Part shown: positions 21,584 through 33,505 of the stretch, one piece after another
How the letters are laid out: every line of letters starts with the position of its first letter
Numbering within the stretch: the stretch's first letter is position 1
Source: Rhabdophis nuchalis
Lineage: Eukaryota; Chordata; Lepidosauria; Squamata; Natricidae
DNA length: 64,000 bases
Direction: 5' to 3'
Assembly (NCBI GenBank): GCA_039707465.1
Contig: CM077644.1
Coordinates: forward strand, 187,612,462 to 187,676,461
Position numbers and translations under genes: made by a program
The notes under the pieces: generated by a model
What the model was told of the DNA's origin: nothing
The model's database searches: none
Seen by the model: only the letters and a program-made list of their open reading frames with translations

Positions 21584-22653
21584 CCGTATTTTTCAGAGTA
21601 TAAGACGCACTTTTTTTCCTCTAAAAAGAGGCTGAAAATCTGGGTGTGTCTTATGCAGCGAATACAGCATTTTTTGCCTCCTGAAGCCCCGCCACTTCAC
21701 TAAAATGGCCGTGCACAGCCTTATGGAGGCTTTCAGACAGCTCCTGGGGGCTGGGGAGGGAAGAAATGTGCAGAAAAGGGTCCGTTTTTTGCCCCCCAGT
21801 CCCCAGCAGCACTCTATAAGCCTCCATAAGGCTATGCATGCAGGATTTTTTTTGAAAAAAACCAGCCTGTTTTCATAAAAAACGGGCTATTTTTTGCTTG
21901 TTTTTGGCTCCTCACCCCACAGGAGCACTCTGTAAGCCCCCCACCAGGGCTATTCATGCCTTTTTTAAAAAAATGGGTCCGTTTTCACAAAAAACGGGCC
22001 CATTTTCACAAAAAACGGACCGTTTTGGGGAGGTTTGCAGAGTGCAAAAACTTTTTCCCCCTTTCAGAAAGCTGTTTAGTTAAGAGTGGTTGATGAGAAT
22101 TACATTGGTCAAATGCTGTCCCAGCAGAAAAAATGTTTTAGGTGCTACAGGTTGTCAGTGATTTCCTTTTCTAGCACATGGATAAATACACCTGGAAACA
22201 TCTACCTACCTACCTTCTCTCTCTCTCTCTCCCTACCTACCTACTGTATTTCTCTCCCCCCCCCGCTATCTACCTACATACCTAGCTACTCTCTCTCTCC
22301 CCACCTATCTACCGTATTTCTTTCTCTATTTTTCTCTATTCCTCTACCTACCAATCTACCTACTCTCTCTATTTCTCTCTCTCTCTATCCCTCTACCTAC
22401 CTACCTATCTATACTCTCTCCCTCCCTCTCTCCCTACCTACTGTATTTGTCTCTCTCTCTCTCTCTCTCTCTTTCTTTCTATCCCTTTATCTACCTGCCT
22501 ACCTAACTACTCTCACTCTCTCCCTACCTACCTACTGTATTTCTCTCTCTTTCTCTCCCTCTCTATCTCTCTATCTACCTACCTACTTTTTTTAAAATTT
22601 GCTTCTTCAAAACCTGGGTGCATCTTATACTCTGGTGCATCTGAAAAATATGG
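21584..22653. mobile_element. TA-flanked DNA transposon with minisatellite, copy 2 (both ends present)
   Basis: This 1070-bp non-autonomous element is flanked by TA (21582-21583, 22654-22655). The left end is CCGTATTTTTCAGAGTATAA. The right end, read inward on the minus strand, is CCATATTTTTCAG, then a 10-nt insertion, then AGTATAAGATGCAC. TA duplication suggests Tc1/mariner-like mobilisation. No transposase is present. The interior holds C- and T-rich segments and the minisatellite. Confidence 0.8.
22200..22590. repeat. CTACCTACTGTATTTCTCTC minisatellite (copy 2)
   Basis: About five diverged units of the array also present in copy 1, at the same internal position of the transposon. Confidence 0.85.
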
Positions 22654-23097
22654 TAATTGCTTATTTAGAGTATATCTTTCAGAGTTGAACCTTTGAAATG
22701 TTTAGGGCTGAAATAGTGGTAATTTTAGAATATCTCTTCTTTGCCAGAATTCTATAGAACTAATCTAATCCAAATGTATTGTATGTGATGTTTGAATTAT
22801 TCACAAACAGTATTTATCAATCAACCATACATTTTGGGACACATCATCTGCTGTAGAAAACTGGCAAAGCACTCTAATATAAAATGAAACACTGCAAATA
22901 GTTTTTGACATTTTCAGGAAGTCTAGCAACTCTAAACCACAAAATCTTTCATTTCATGAGCACAACTGCCAAAGCTGCAGCTTGTAAAAATAAATAAAAC
23001 ATTTGACATCAGCCTCTAAAGTCAAAATTATCCAGTTTTATACAATTATGCATCTTTTATTTAGGATGCTTTTTATAGGCAATTAATATTTATTTGT

Positions 23098-23370
23098 TTA
23101 TTTATCTCACTGTGAATATGGAGCACCAAATATGGAGTAGTAGTGTAGTGAGGGTAGGAGGCGGAGCCTGAGAGGACCATAGTTTGGTGTCCTCTCATGT
23201 GCCAGCTCTGCCTATTGACTCCTGCACTGCGGAAAAGAGACAGAAGAGGTGGGCAATAACAAAGACAGGTCTGTGATGCAATATTTACTCCATAAGACGC
23301 AAAGACATTTCCATCCACTTTGCAGGTTGTGGTGTTGCATCTTATGGAGCAATTAATATGGTAATTTATT
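23098..23370. mobile_element. Possible degraded DNA transposon piece
   Basis: Contains 'actccataagacgcaaag' and, 70 bp later, 'gcatcttatggagcaatt' in inverted orientation, followed by 'atatggtaat', recalling the ends of the 21584-22653 family. The left limit is not visible. Confidence 0.4.
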
Positions 23371-23509
23371 AAATTTTTATGCCACCCATCTCACTGATAC
23401 TATTCACTATTTTAAGAGCAGAATATTATTTCGGTCTAAAACAAAATAAATAATACCAATGCTACACAAACTTGTTTAATAATTGTGAAGTTTGAAGAAA
23501 ACCCTATGC

Positions 23510-23961
23510 CAGTGATGACGAACCTTTTGTGGCTCGTGTGGCAAAAGTGGGGGGAGTGCAGGGGGGTTGTACACGGATGTGCCATACCCATACTATGTGC
23601 ATGCCTCCCCCTCGTGTGCATGCACGTGCAATCATCCTCCTCCCCCCCCCCGCTTTTGGTGCTGTTTTTTTGCCCTCCCCAGGCTCCAGAGGCTTTCACC
23701 GGAAGTCCTTTTGCTCATAGTGTTGTTTTTTGTCCTCCGAATCCTTCAGGGAAGCCTCCTGAGGGCTCCTGAATGTTCCGGAGGGCTAAAACCAGCCCTA
23801 CCAGCAAACCGGAAGTCCGTTCCTGAACTTCTGGCTTGCCCATGACTGGTTTTTACACTCCGGAGGGTTCAGGGCGAAGTCAGCTGGCCAAGCCTCGTGG
23901 GCCCTGATAAATGGCTCCACATGCCACCTATGGCACGTGTGCCTTAGGTTCGCCCTCACAG
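23510..23961. mobile_element. hAT MITE, CAGTGATGGCGAACC family (452 bp)
   Basis: The ends CAGTGATGACGAACC and GGTTCGCCCTCACAG are inverted repeats. The interior reads 'ggcacgtgtgcc' and contains C/G runs. The flanking octamers CCCTATGC and CCCTATAC match at 7 of 8. Same family as 37234-37587. Confidence 0.88.
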
Positions 23962-24049
23962 CCCTATACCCTTATGAGTGTTAGAATGATTTCATGTGGC
24001 ACATGACATTGTTCATTGATCCTCTCAAAGATAATCACTATTGTACAGC

Positions 24050-24118
24050 AAAGCTGGCTGGAGAAGTCTGGGAGCTGAAGTCCTTCAGACTTAAAGTTGC
24101 AAAGGTTGGAGACCCCTG
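24050..24118. mobile_element. Half of a palindromic hAT MITE
   Basis: Only the right arm is present, from the centre 'aaagctggctgg' to GGTTGGAGACCCCTG. Confidence 0.75.
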
Positions 24119-26756
24119 TTTTAGATGATGGAACCCAAAGTTAACTTATTCATGAAGCTGTTTATTCATTCATTACTTAATAATTTCTTGAGGTTATTTT
24201 TTCAAAGGAGTCTCAGAATAGGTGATACAGTTACAGAAGTTGACAAGAACCAACTAAATGTAACAGTGGTGTTTTAGTTCTTTCTCCACATGCAATAACT
24301 GACTTGTCCACATGGACATATGTGTGCTGTTTTTGAGTATTACCAGTTGAGCAAGAAAGATAATAGATCTGATTATGTTATATAATAGAGGATAAAAAGA
24401 CAAAATTAGACAAATACAGTAGGGTCAATGACAACTTTGAGCTCATTCTTGAATATTTTCTACCATACAAGTGTAAGAGCAGTTTTCTTTTTCAGGCCAT
24501 ATGTTGAAATGAAATAAAACATTCTTCTATATAATATGATTCATAACTGTAGAGAAAATGAAAAAAGCAGAATGTAAGCATGCCTAAGAGAGCAATAATA
24601 CTGTTTAATTAATACAGACTAGTACTGAACTCAGCATAATACTGAATGATGAACTGAAGCAAATAGGTATATAAATCAAGTACTTACATATAGAAAACAA
24701 AACAAATCCTTTATAAAATAACAAAAACCATTTTTTCATAGCCCTTCATGGGGAAAATACAGAAAGAACAGGTGTGATCACCTAGATTACCTTATTATCC
24801 CAGGAAAGAGATGAAGTTTCCGATATTTTCTCCAGTGCTGCTGGGTGTGAAGATAATTATTGCATCATTCAAAGTACTACTAGACTACTTTGCATCATTC
24901 AAAGTACTACTTTGAATGATGCAAAGTATTTTGCATAATTCAAAGTACTACTAGACTACTAGGGATCTTGGAATCCTAGTGGACAACCATTTAACTTAGT
25001 TAACCCTTAACTAAGGGTTTAAAGACTGTAGCATAATTTGCTGAAAGGTTTTTCAATGAATTAAGGCAAACATTTGTTCTGAGCTACTTACGCATGTTGC
25101 TTCAGCAGTAGCAGAAAAAATTGGACATTTGCCAAATTAATGAGTTACAGAACAAATAGTGTTCCCACCATCTGTAACAAATAAGTAAGAACTTTAAAAA
25201 TGAACAGAGAAAACTAGTTTTTGATTTTTACCATGTGTAATAGAAAAAAATGTTCTACATTATTAAAATGGAAAACAGTCATGGGAATTTCTGCTTAAAT
25301 ACAGTTCGAGATAATTTCTCTTTGATGCCTAGTTGATAAATTGTGCCCCTTGCTTACTGAAGAAGAAAAAGAAATTAATTCAGGATAAGCAAATTAACAG
25401 ACAGATCTATATAACAATATTTGGTTTCTAAACCTCTGCTTTTTTGTCTTCTACGTGTATCATTTCCTGTCTGGTCTAAATCTTCTAAAGAGTTCTTAGA
25501 CAAGGTTAAAATGCTTATTCACAATCTAAATGTATGCTTATATTTGTTGGATTTTTATTTTTTTTAAATCTTGTTCTAGGAATTTGTTTCTAATTTTAAT
25601 TCTATATAGAGATTCACAGAAGTAAGTCTTACTAAACTCTATTTCAGATGAAACATATTCAGAAATAATCTAGGTAAAACAGAGCCAAAAAGTCTAAAAC
25701 AATTAAGTTTTTACATGATATTACCATATGCAAAATTGAATTATAAAGCCAGTTTTATTGTGCTGGCTTAATTATATTAACTGATTACTTCCTTTCTCTC
25801 TTTGAATGTTAGAAGAGATATTTATATAACCAGCCAAAATAAAATAATTGACAATATTTCGTTCTCAGTATCTAACAGTTAGACACTGAAATATTCACTA
25901 TCTGAATTCACTAGAATTGTCTTTATTTAACTATAAATTAAAGTATAAACTTTATCTCATTTCTAGTGATGTCTATCTCCAGGATTACTTGTACCAATTA
26001 ACTTAATTCTTAAGCTATATTTCTGCATCTTAAGCTACTAAAGCGAATAGAGAGAATACAGCTAAATGACGCATGCTGTCATCATCTCATATTCTCTGGC
26101 ATGAAAAGTGTTTCTTCAAATGATTAATTGGCAATCTGCCATTTGAGCTGTTCACATAACAGTCGTCACATCCAGAAACTAAAGGCGTGAAACTCAGGAA
26201 GAGAGAGAAAAGGTATTCAAAGGAAGGATGACAATTAATCAAAAGTAGGCAAGAAATATAGAATGCACCATGGAAAGTGGTCACAACTCTAATATCTGCA
26301 TTCTGCAAGGTACAATATCCTTTTCATTATCATATCTTTATGGATCCAATAAGTTCATCCCTACTCTGAATTTTATATCTTCTCATGCAATTTAATTTTC
26401 CTTCCAAATAACTGACTTTGGAAATATCTGGTGCAGATAAAGAACCAAGAGCTGTGTATTTCCTTAGATATAAAAAATAGTTATTTTTTTCACAGACACT
26501 TTAGCTGCATTATAACTTGTATAGTTTGATCCTAAATATTTATAGGAGCTGGTGTTCTCTAAAAACAATTATATGCATTCTTTCATGGACATGCAGACTT
26601 GTACACAAGCAGCCAGAGAGCAGCCTCGTACAGAAACAGCCATAAATAGGACATCAGCTTACCATCTTCCTTTAAATGGACAAATGCAACAAGGGATTAA
26701 ATGGCAGTGCCACTGCCATAGTTCTTCCTTGCTATGTCAGAGATTTAGCTCTAGAC
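24119..26756. other. Intron stretch with a local hairpin duplication
   Basis: Apart from 24861-24960 (separate entry), AT-rich with no recognised feature. Confidence 0.5.
24861..24960. repeat. Local direct and inverted repeat cluster
   Basis: A perfect 21-nt inverted repeat (24886-24906 and 24908-24928, one-base spacer) sits between direct copies of GCATCATTCAAAGTACTAC (24862, 24892 and, with one change, 24934). Pattern typical of replication template switching. Confidence 0.85.
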
Positions 26757-26945
26757 CAGGGGTCTTCAACCTCCAATCTGTGAACCAGCAACTGGTCTGC
26801 AGCATGCCAGCAACTGGGCTTGCAAATAAGTAAAGGCCCCATTCGTGGGATACAGGCAGCAGACAAAACCATGCACCCTCTGGTCCACAAAAAAACCTTT
26901 CTCCCTAGAAAGATTCCTTGGTGCCCAAAAGGGTGGGGGCCACTG
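26757..26945. mobile_element. hAT MITE, CAGGGGTCTTCAACC family (189 bp)
   Basis: Starts CAGGGGTCTTCAACC and ends GGGTGGGGGCCACTG. The flanking octamers CTCTAGAC and ATCTAGAC match at 7 of 8. Confidence 0.85.
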
Positions 26946-27094
26946 ATCTAGACCTGGGTGTGGCAGATGGAGAAGTAATAACAGTATCGCTCTTGTCTCT
27001 GTATTCAGTTCCTGGGGCCTATCAGTTTTCTGCCAAGTGTGGGCAAATTGCTTCATTTCTCTAAGCACTTTTTGATACGAGAGTCATCCTAGAC

Positions 27095-27229
27095 CAGGGG
27101 TCTGCAAAGTCGGCTCTTTTAAGACTGGTGGACTTCAACTCCCAGAGTTCCCCAGCCAGCATAGCTGGCTGGGGAATTCTGGGAGTTGAAGTCCACCAGT
27201 CTTAAAAGAGCCGACTTTGCAGACCCCTG
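27095..27229. mobile_element. Palindromic hAT MITE, CAGGGGTCTGC family
   Basis: Same family and length (135 bp) as 8284-8418, with a near-perfect hairpin. Flanks TCCTAGAC and TCTAGAC agree allowing one deleted base. Confidence 0.9.
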
Positions 27230-28420
27230 TCTAGACAAACTCTATAGTGAGCAGCAATTCCAACTAACCCACTGCCTCTAAGACTTAAAGGTGACCTAAA
27301 AATCAAAGAGAAATAACAAAAAAGCAGGTCTGTTTCACTGTAAAGAACTTCTGTTTAATTAAATTGTTTTTAGTGGCTTACCATCAAACACTCCTTTTTT
27401 TTCTGGGCACACCAGACTAGTATGCACAGCATGTGGCCCCCAAGCAACCCTGTATGGATTCTCTGGGTTTCTTGAAAAATAACCAATCTACTGCCAGCAA
27501 ATGTCACCACCACCATGAAGAGCTGAAGCAGCTTCATCTGTTGTAAAAAATGCGCTCCTTGGCGCCTCCAAAGCCCCAGACCTCATCAACATTGCTGGCT
27601 TCATCTCTGCTCTATGCCACTAGCCACCAAACAGCTGATCGGCACACCAGCTATTCCTTTGTGGCAATTATTATTACGAATATCAGTGTGGCGCCTTGAC
27701 CTCTTTGAATTGTGCCAGTGTGCGCTAAGCTTTCATATCAATGAATTAAAAGGCTTCAGTATTACTTCCCTCAGGCTAATGAACTAGTTCTCACACAGCC
27801 CTTGTGATTACTGGAGCTTGAGATACCTGCTCTATATCTTAAAGCCTCTTGGGATGAGAACTATAACCTAAGCTGTATGCATTTCTTACTGAATTACGCA
27901 CTGTTCTTATGAGCACAGCTGTAACAGCCCTGAGCCAAAGTTGTCCTTTGTATTAGATTTGTAGTGCAACAGAAGGCACATCAATACAAGAAATCTTTAA
28001 TCCAGCCAGCCATGACATTTTGTAAAAAAAACACGTGAAGAAACAAGCAATGGAGTCTGCCGTCAGAGATAATAAATATAACCACATATAATCATATCAA
28101 AACTAGAGGTTGTATAAATTCAAGAGGATTCATATGGGTTGCCAGAATGTTCCATGATTGCCAGAATGTTCCCAATTCTGCCCAAAGAACTGTATCCCTA
28201 TGAGGTTCATGGAATAGGATAAAAACAGAAGTAAATTACGTGCTTAGATCTATGTCAGATTCTACCGAACAGCTGTAAATGTTTAGGAAAAATAAAACAT
28301 GATTCTCCCCTCCCCCTCAAAAAAAAGCCACACTCCAAAATAAGTGTTAGGCATACTTTATTGAACTAAGTTCATTTTTACTCTTTTTGAAATTTGAAAA
28401 ACATTCTATCCAGACTCCAC
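27230..28420. other. Intron stretch, higher-complexity sequence
   Basis: No repeat family is recognised. 27480-27830 has unusually balanced composition for this window. It contains no convincing open frame. Confidence 0.4.
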
Positions 28421-28869
28421 TGAGGCAGGACGTAAAGTGAGAATTGGACATTAAGTGTCAATCTTACTGTGTCAGGCTAGACAACCTCTCAAGGCCCCTT
28501 TTACTTATATATTAAAGGGTCACATAGGCAGTTGCAGCTTGCAAAAAACGGGAAATGAGTGCTTAACCGCAGAGTTCAATAGTTCTCCCAAAACCACAGA
28601 GTTCAGATAAAGTTCTCAGAAAGACATTAAAAAGGGGAAGCAAGATGATGTTAGCTATGCAAGGCTCCTCTGCTTAAGGTAACCAATAGAAATAGGTTAA
28701 GCATTTCTGTGTTAAAAACTGCTCTTTGAAAGATATATAAGAATGTGTGTTTGCTATTAGAAGACTGTTCAGAAATTATATGCTTGCTTTTGACTAGCTT
28801 TCTGAACCTGGCTGCCAATAAACTTTTCCTTGATCCTGAGAAGTCCAAGCTCCGTTATTTCCTGCAACA
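28421..28869 (+). mobile_element. Solo LTR (class undetermined)
   Basis: Starts TGAGGCAGGACG and ends TTTCCTGCAACA, so it has the TG...CA ends of an LTR. It has TATA-like 'gatatataag' (about 28731), AATAAA at 28818-28823 and a downstream T/C-rich end. It is colinear with the minus-strand LTR at 33506-35746. No internal coding region is adjacent and no clean target duplication is found (CCAC versus CAAT). Confidence 0.75.
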
Positions 28870-30732
28870 CAATAGTGTTTAAAATAGGCTCATGGAAGTG
28901 AACCAGATATAATTAACTTTAATAGTACTATTTTAAACTATAAAACTTTTGGTGTGTCTGATAAGAGTATTGATTTTAAATTTGATTGCAAATATGTAGC
29001 ATGAATTAAGATATGCATAATTTATAGCAACATTTATTAAAATTAAGAACACAATGAATTAACAAAATCTTTCTGTCACTTGAGATAGGTGTGGATTTTT
29101 CATATTAAGTTAAAAATAATGAGCATGCATTTCAAAGCAACAAGTACAAGGTATACCTTTTAAAATTTATTTTAAAAATGATTGTGCTTAAATAGAATAT
29201 CTTATAAGTGCTATCCTATACTCCATTAATAAACATTTACCTATTTGGAAAAATAATTCGAGCTTACATAGTAAAATATAATGAAACGATTCTGGGAAAA
29301 GATTCTGGATTTTACTTTGTTATGATTTTTGCACAATGATAGATTCGGATCCTATTCAATGTTCTTTCTTTCAATCCTGATGCTAGGGGAGTATTACTGG
29401 AAGAGATACATAAAGGATATTACAAGTGTATGCCAAGAGTATATACTACAACCAGCAGGGTTACCCAAAAGTGTGAACATCACCCCAGCTGCCAAGCTAA
29501 AGCTAGAAGCAGCAACAGTATAGAAAGATACTGTTGGAGGTAAATCACAGGTAAGTCACAGGACAAAGGCAGCATTTCATACTGTGGGAAAGAAAGCAGT
29601 GGTAATAGTTCACTGTCCCTGCATTTTACTAAGAAAACCACATAAACAGATAATAGAAAGATAACACAAAGTGAACAATAAAATGCTGGAGGATGGACTT
29701 TCAGGTCAGGAGGTACTCAACATCCTACTGAGGAAGAGCTAAAGACTAAAGAAGACTAAACTGGAATACTAATAGTGTTTATGATGAAACTGGATTAAAG
29801 CCTTTGGGATAATTGCTGATGTTACCATAGGGAAAAAGAAAATGCAAGTACCAGCACAATCTATGTAGTGGAAACATAGAACATAGAACATAATTAGTGT
29901 AAACATGGGAAAGTACGACACAGTAAAAGCTGAAATGAACTTATATCCTAGGCATCTGCAAATTGGATTGGAATTAGACACATTTATAAATTCACACAAT
30001 TTACTAGTGGAAAATGAAAAACAAGGAAGAAAATGATAAACATGTAACCAACATCCAAATAATATCAATTAGACTTCACAGGAAATCCTTTAATATGACA
30101 ATTATCCAAGTTTAAGTCCAACTGAGCTTTATTATCATTTACTTTGAAATCAAGTTTACTTTGAAATCAACACAAGATGTATTGCTTGCAGTTGAAGACT
30201 AGAATAACAAAATTGAAAAAATTAGACAGGAAAACATAACTGGACCTAGGAACTGAAATGAAGTAGCACTAAAGAGGAAAATATCGTTCAAAATTTCAGG
30301 TATTCACTTTGCTGATCAAACAAAAAATAATAATCTGAAAGATATTGATGCCAGTTAATCCAAAAGTACTGCTGCTAGATATTTCTAGATAAATATATGA
30401 CAGATAATTGGTAGTCAATAGAGTAACAAAATGTGAGATGGCAATTACACTAAAATGTCACTTTAAAGATTACATGGAAAAGAACAGAATGACTTGAATG
30501 ACATATAAAGCATGACTCAGAAACACTACCCATATTGTATTCTGAAAACAAAACAACTTAAATCTTGGAATTAAGCACATACATAAATTTGCAGTGAAAT
30601 AAACAGCCTGTAATTTATTTTTACATCTGATCAGGACACGCTTCAGTTACAGTATCTATATAGCTGATTAAAATGACCTATTCCAATATATAATTTAAAT
30701 CAATTGCTCTTTCCAATTTACACATAGTGTAC
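28870..30732. other. Intron stretch, nothing recognised
   Basis: AT-rich. The open frame at 29329-29523 has no family features. Confidence 0.5.
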
Positions 30733-31069
30733 CAGAGGTGGTATTCAGCAGGTTCTGACCAGTTCTGGAGAAACGGTAGTGGAAATTCTGAGTAGTTTGG
30801 AGAACCAGTAAATAATACCTCTGCCTGCCCCCCCCCCCCCCCCAATTTATTCTCTGCCTCCTGAGTCCCAGCTGATCCGGAGGGAATGGGGATTTTGTAA
30901 TAACCTTCTGCTGGAATTGGGAGGGAATGGAGATTTTATAGTATCCTTCCCCTGGAATAGAGTGGGAATGGAGATTTTACAGTATCCTTCCTCTGACACT
31001 CCCACCAAGCCACGCCCACCAAGCCATGCCAACAGAACCTGTAGTAAACAATTTTGAATCCCACCACTG
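30733..31069. mobile_element. hAT-type MITE, GGTGGGATTCA family, long copy
   Basis: Left end CAGAGGTGGTATTCAGC; right end TTGAATCCCACCACTG. Three tandem variants of 'gggaatggagattttacagtatcc' and repeated 'ccaagccacgccca' lie inside, plus a 15-17 nt C run at about 30827-30843. The flanking octamers TAGTGTAC and TACTATAT match only 5 of 8. Confidence 0.75.
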
Positions 31070-32049
31070 TACTATATACCATAGTAACATACTCTTAGTT
31101 AGGCTAGTAAGTAAGTCTCATAATTTCTTATGTGGTATGCACCCTATATCAAGGCAAAGGAGAAAATGACATGCTCAAATTTGATACTAAACTGACTCAT
31201 TCTCATAATGAATACATAAATTGTGATTTAATATTAGCATTTTTATGTTAAGGAGAAAGAAGATGCAGAAAATGATTCATGAAAATGTTTAAAACATGAA
31301 TTTATGATGCTCTGCACTTAGAAATATAAAATACAGCAAACTTAAATAAAACTATACTATTAAAAATAAATCAGCTCTAATCAGCTTGAAACATATTGTA
31401 ATCCTAAAGGAGGAGGTAAAATGAATTAACATTTTAAGAGCTTTCTTGTAATGAACGTACCATTATTCTAAGAGCTATGGGTCTATTGTTTATAAATTGT
31501 TGTGAAATCTTGAAGTAATGTGCACATACACTTTATTAATTTAGAGGCTAATGTAATTTTAAACTTGTTACAAATTGAAAGGTAGAAGAATTATAAACTT
31601 CCTAAGTATATTCTTTAAAAGATCAGAGTATTTAGATCTCTAAGGAAATCATGCTGTCCTTCCATTTTAATTCTTGATGAGACACAACATTAATCCACGA
31701 AAACCTGCTTACTTTAAATACACAGTTGATGGGATGTGATTACTTTCTGGTCAGTAGACTGCATGCACAGTGGATATATGTATAGAATATGTGCAGAAAA
31801 GAATTCACAATGGCAGGTTTAAATGGCCAGGAACACTACTCCAAATCTAAACAGACAAGAACTTGTTAAATAAAATAAAAGTTAAGATGTTTGAACATAA
31901 CAAGAAACGGTATGCACAGTAGATTTACCATTTGACCTATTAGATACCTCCAACATTTTGTGTCAGAAGACAAATGAAATAAATAAATTTGCTTTTAAAT
32001 TATGCTGCTGAAATCTAATCAAATTGTTTGCACTGATTAAAAAGTATTA
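31070..32049. other. Intron stretch, nothing recognised
   Basis: AT-rich and unassigned. Confidence 0.5.
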
Positions 32050-32428
32050 CAGGTAGTCCTCGACTTACAACATTCGAAGTTACAATGGTAGTAAAAAAAG
32101 GGACTTATGATTCTTTTTCACACTCATGTCTGTGGCAGCATCCTCATGGTCACATGATCAAAATTCAGATGCTTGGCATATTGATTCATATTATGCTGGT
32201 TGCATAATATCCTGGGGTCATGTGATCTCCTTTTGTGACCTTCTGACAGGCAAAGTCAATGGGGAAGCCAGATTCATTTAACAACATCGCTACTAACTTA
32301 ACTGCAGTGGTTCACTTAACAACTATGGCAAGAAAGTTTGTAAAACGGGGCCAAACTCACTCAACAACTGTCTCACTTAGCAACAAAAATGTTGGGCTCA
32401 ATTGTGGTGATAAATCAAGGACTGCCTG
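32050..32428. mobile_element. DNA transposon, CAGGTAGTCCTCGACTTAC family
   Basis: Left end CAGGTAGTCCTCGACTTAC; right end AAATCAAGGACTGCCTG, forming a terminal inverted repeat. TA (or TATTA/TATTT) flanks both sides. The interior has many 'cacttaacaac' motifs. Related fragments occur at 40700-40860 and 42940-43110. Confidence 0.8.
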
Positions 32429-33023
32429 TATTTACAAGTCTGATATTCTCTTACTTACTGGGTTCTAGTTGGATTATTAACAGCCAATGCAATAAATTAA
32501 TATTAGTGATGTAACAGTAATGATGGAAGGTACAGGAGAATAACTTCAGAGCTATGTTTTGTGCAAGAATGAGGTGATAATAAAGTGCTTATGCTTCACC
32601 ATAATTTGACAGATTAGAAAATAAAAATGTATAGAACAAGAAACGTGGATAGAAACTTTTTTCTTTTTATGATGTGGTTGGCTGAGATCCCAGAAATGAA
32701 AGTTAAAATATTTACTTGGTTTATGGCAGGGAATCTTAGGTTAAATTGGCAGAACTATGCCTTTGAGTCCAAGAGTGCATATTGGAATGGTCAGCATTAA
32801 ACACATTTTCAAGAGCTGAGAGAACTGAAGTGAACTTTCAGGTACTGTGATAGGATCATCTTAGATTTGCCAAGAGGAAGTTAAGACTTGTTGCTGCCCA
32901 TATTAAGATATGAGAAAGTGAATTAAACACTAAATAATCTTAACCTTACTCTCACAAAAAGTCTTTGTCTGAGAGGCAAACGTTTTAATGAGATAGTAAA
33001 ATTAGGTAGTATGTACAATAGAA
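32429..33023. other. Intron stretch, nothing recognised
   Basis: AT-rich and unassigned. Confidence 0.5.
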
Positions 33024-33505
33024 ATGGACTCCAAAGCTAAACTCTCTGCTGAAATCTATTTGTCAAGGTTTTTCCAGACCAGAACTAGTGATATTTCCTT
33101 TAAGGGTGCCTCCAGCCTTAAAAAGGCTGTGTTTCCCCCTCCTCAAGAGGTTAGCTTTGGAAACCTGTTCTGTAAGCTTCCACTGCTTATCAGTTTGCTT
33201 CCAGGTGAGATTTGGGTGCTGGTTGCAGACTATAAAGCATTACACAACATACGGCTCAGTTATTTGAAGGATTCCTTATGTTTTACGATTCCTGCCATAA
33301 ATATTGGCATGCTCCAAGTTCCTTCAATTAAATACTATCTATCAGGGCCCAAGAAATATGCAGGGATGGATTCAGCCAGTTTGGATGAACTGGATGTTAA
33401 TTTTGTATCCAGTTCACTGAACCAGTTGTTGCAAGGACCAGCTGGTCCGAACCACCCCTCAGGGAAAGCCTCTGGAGCCTGGGGAGGACAAACAACAGGC
33501 CTACC

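Noticed and set aside
29329..29523. Possible small exon
   Set aside because: Sixty-four codons without domain, no clear flanking splice signals and on the strand opposite CHSY3; insufficient support.
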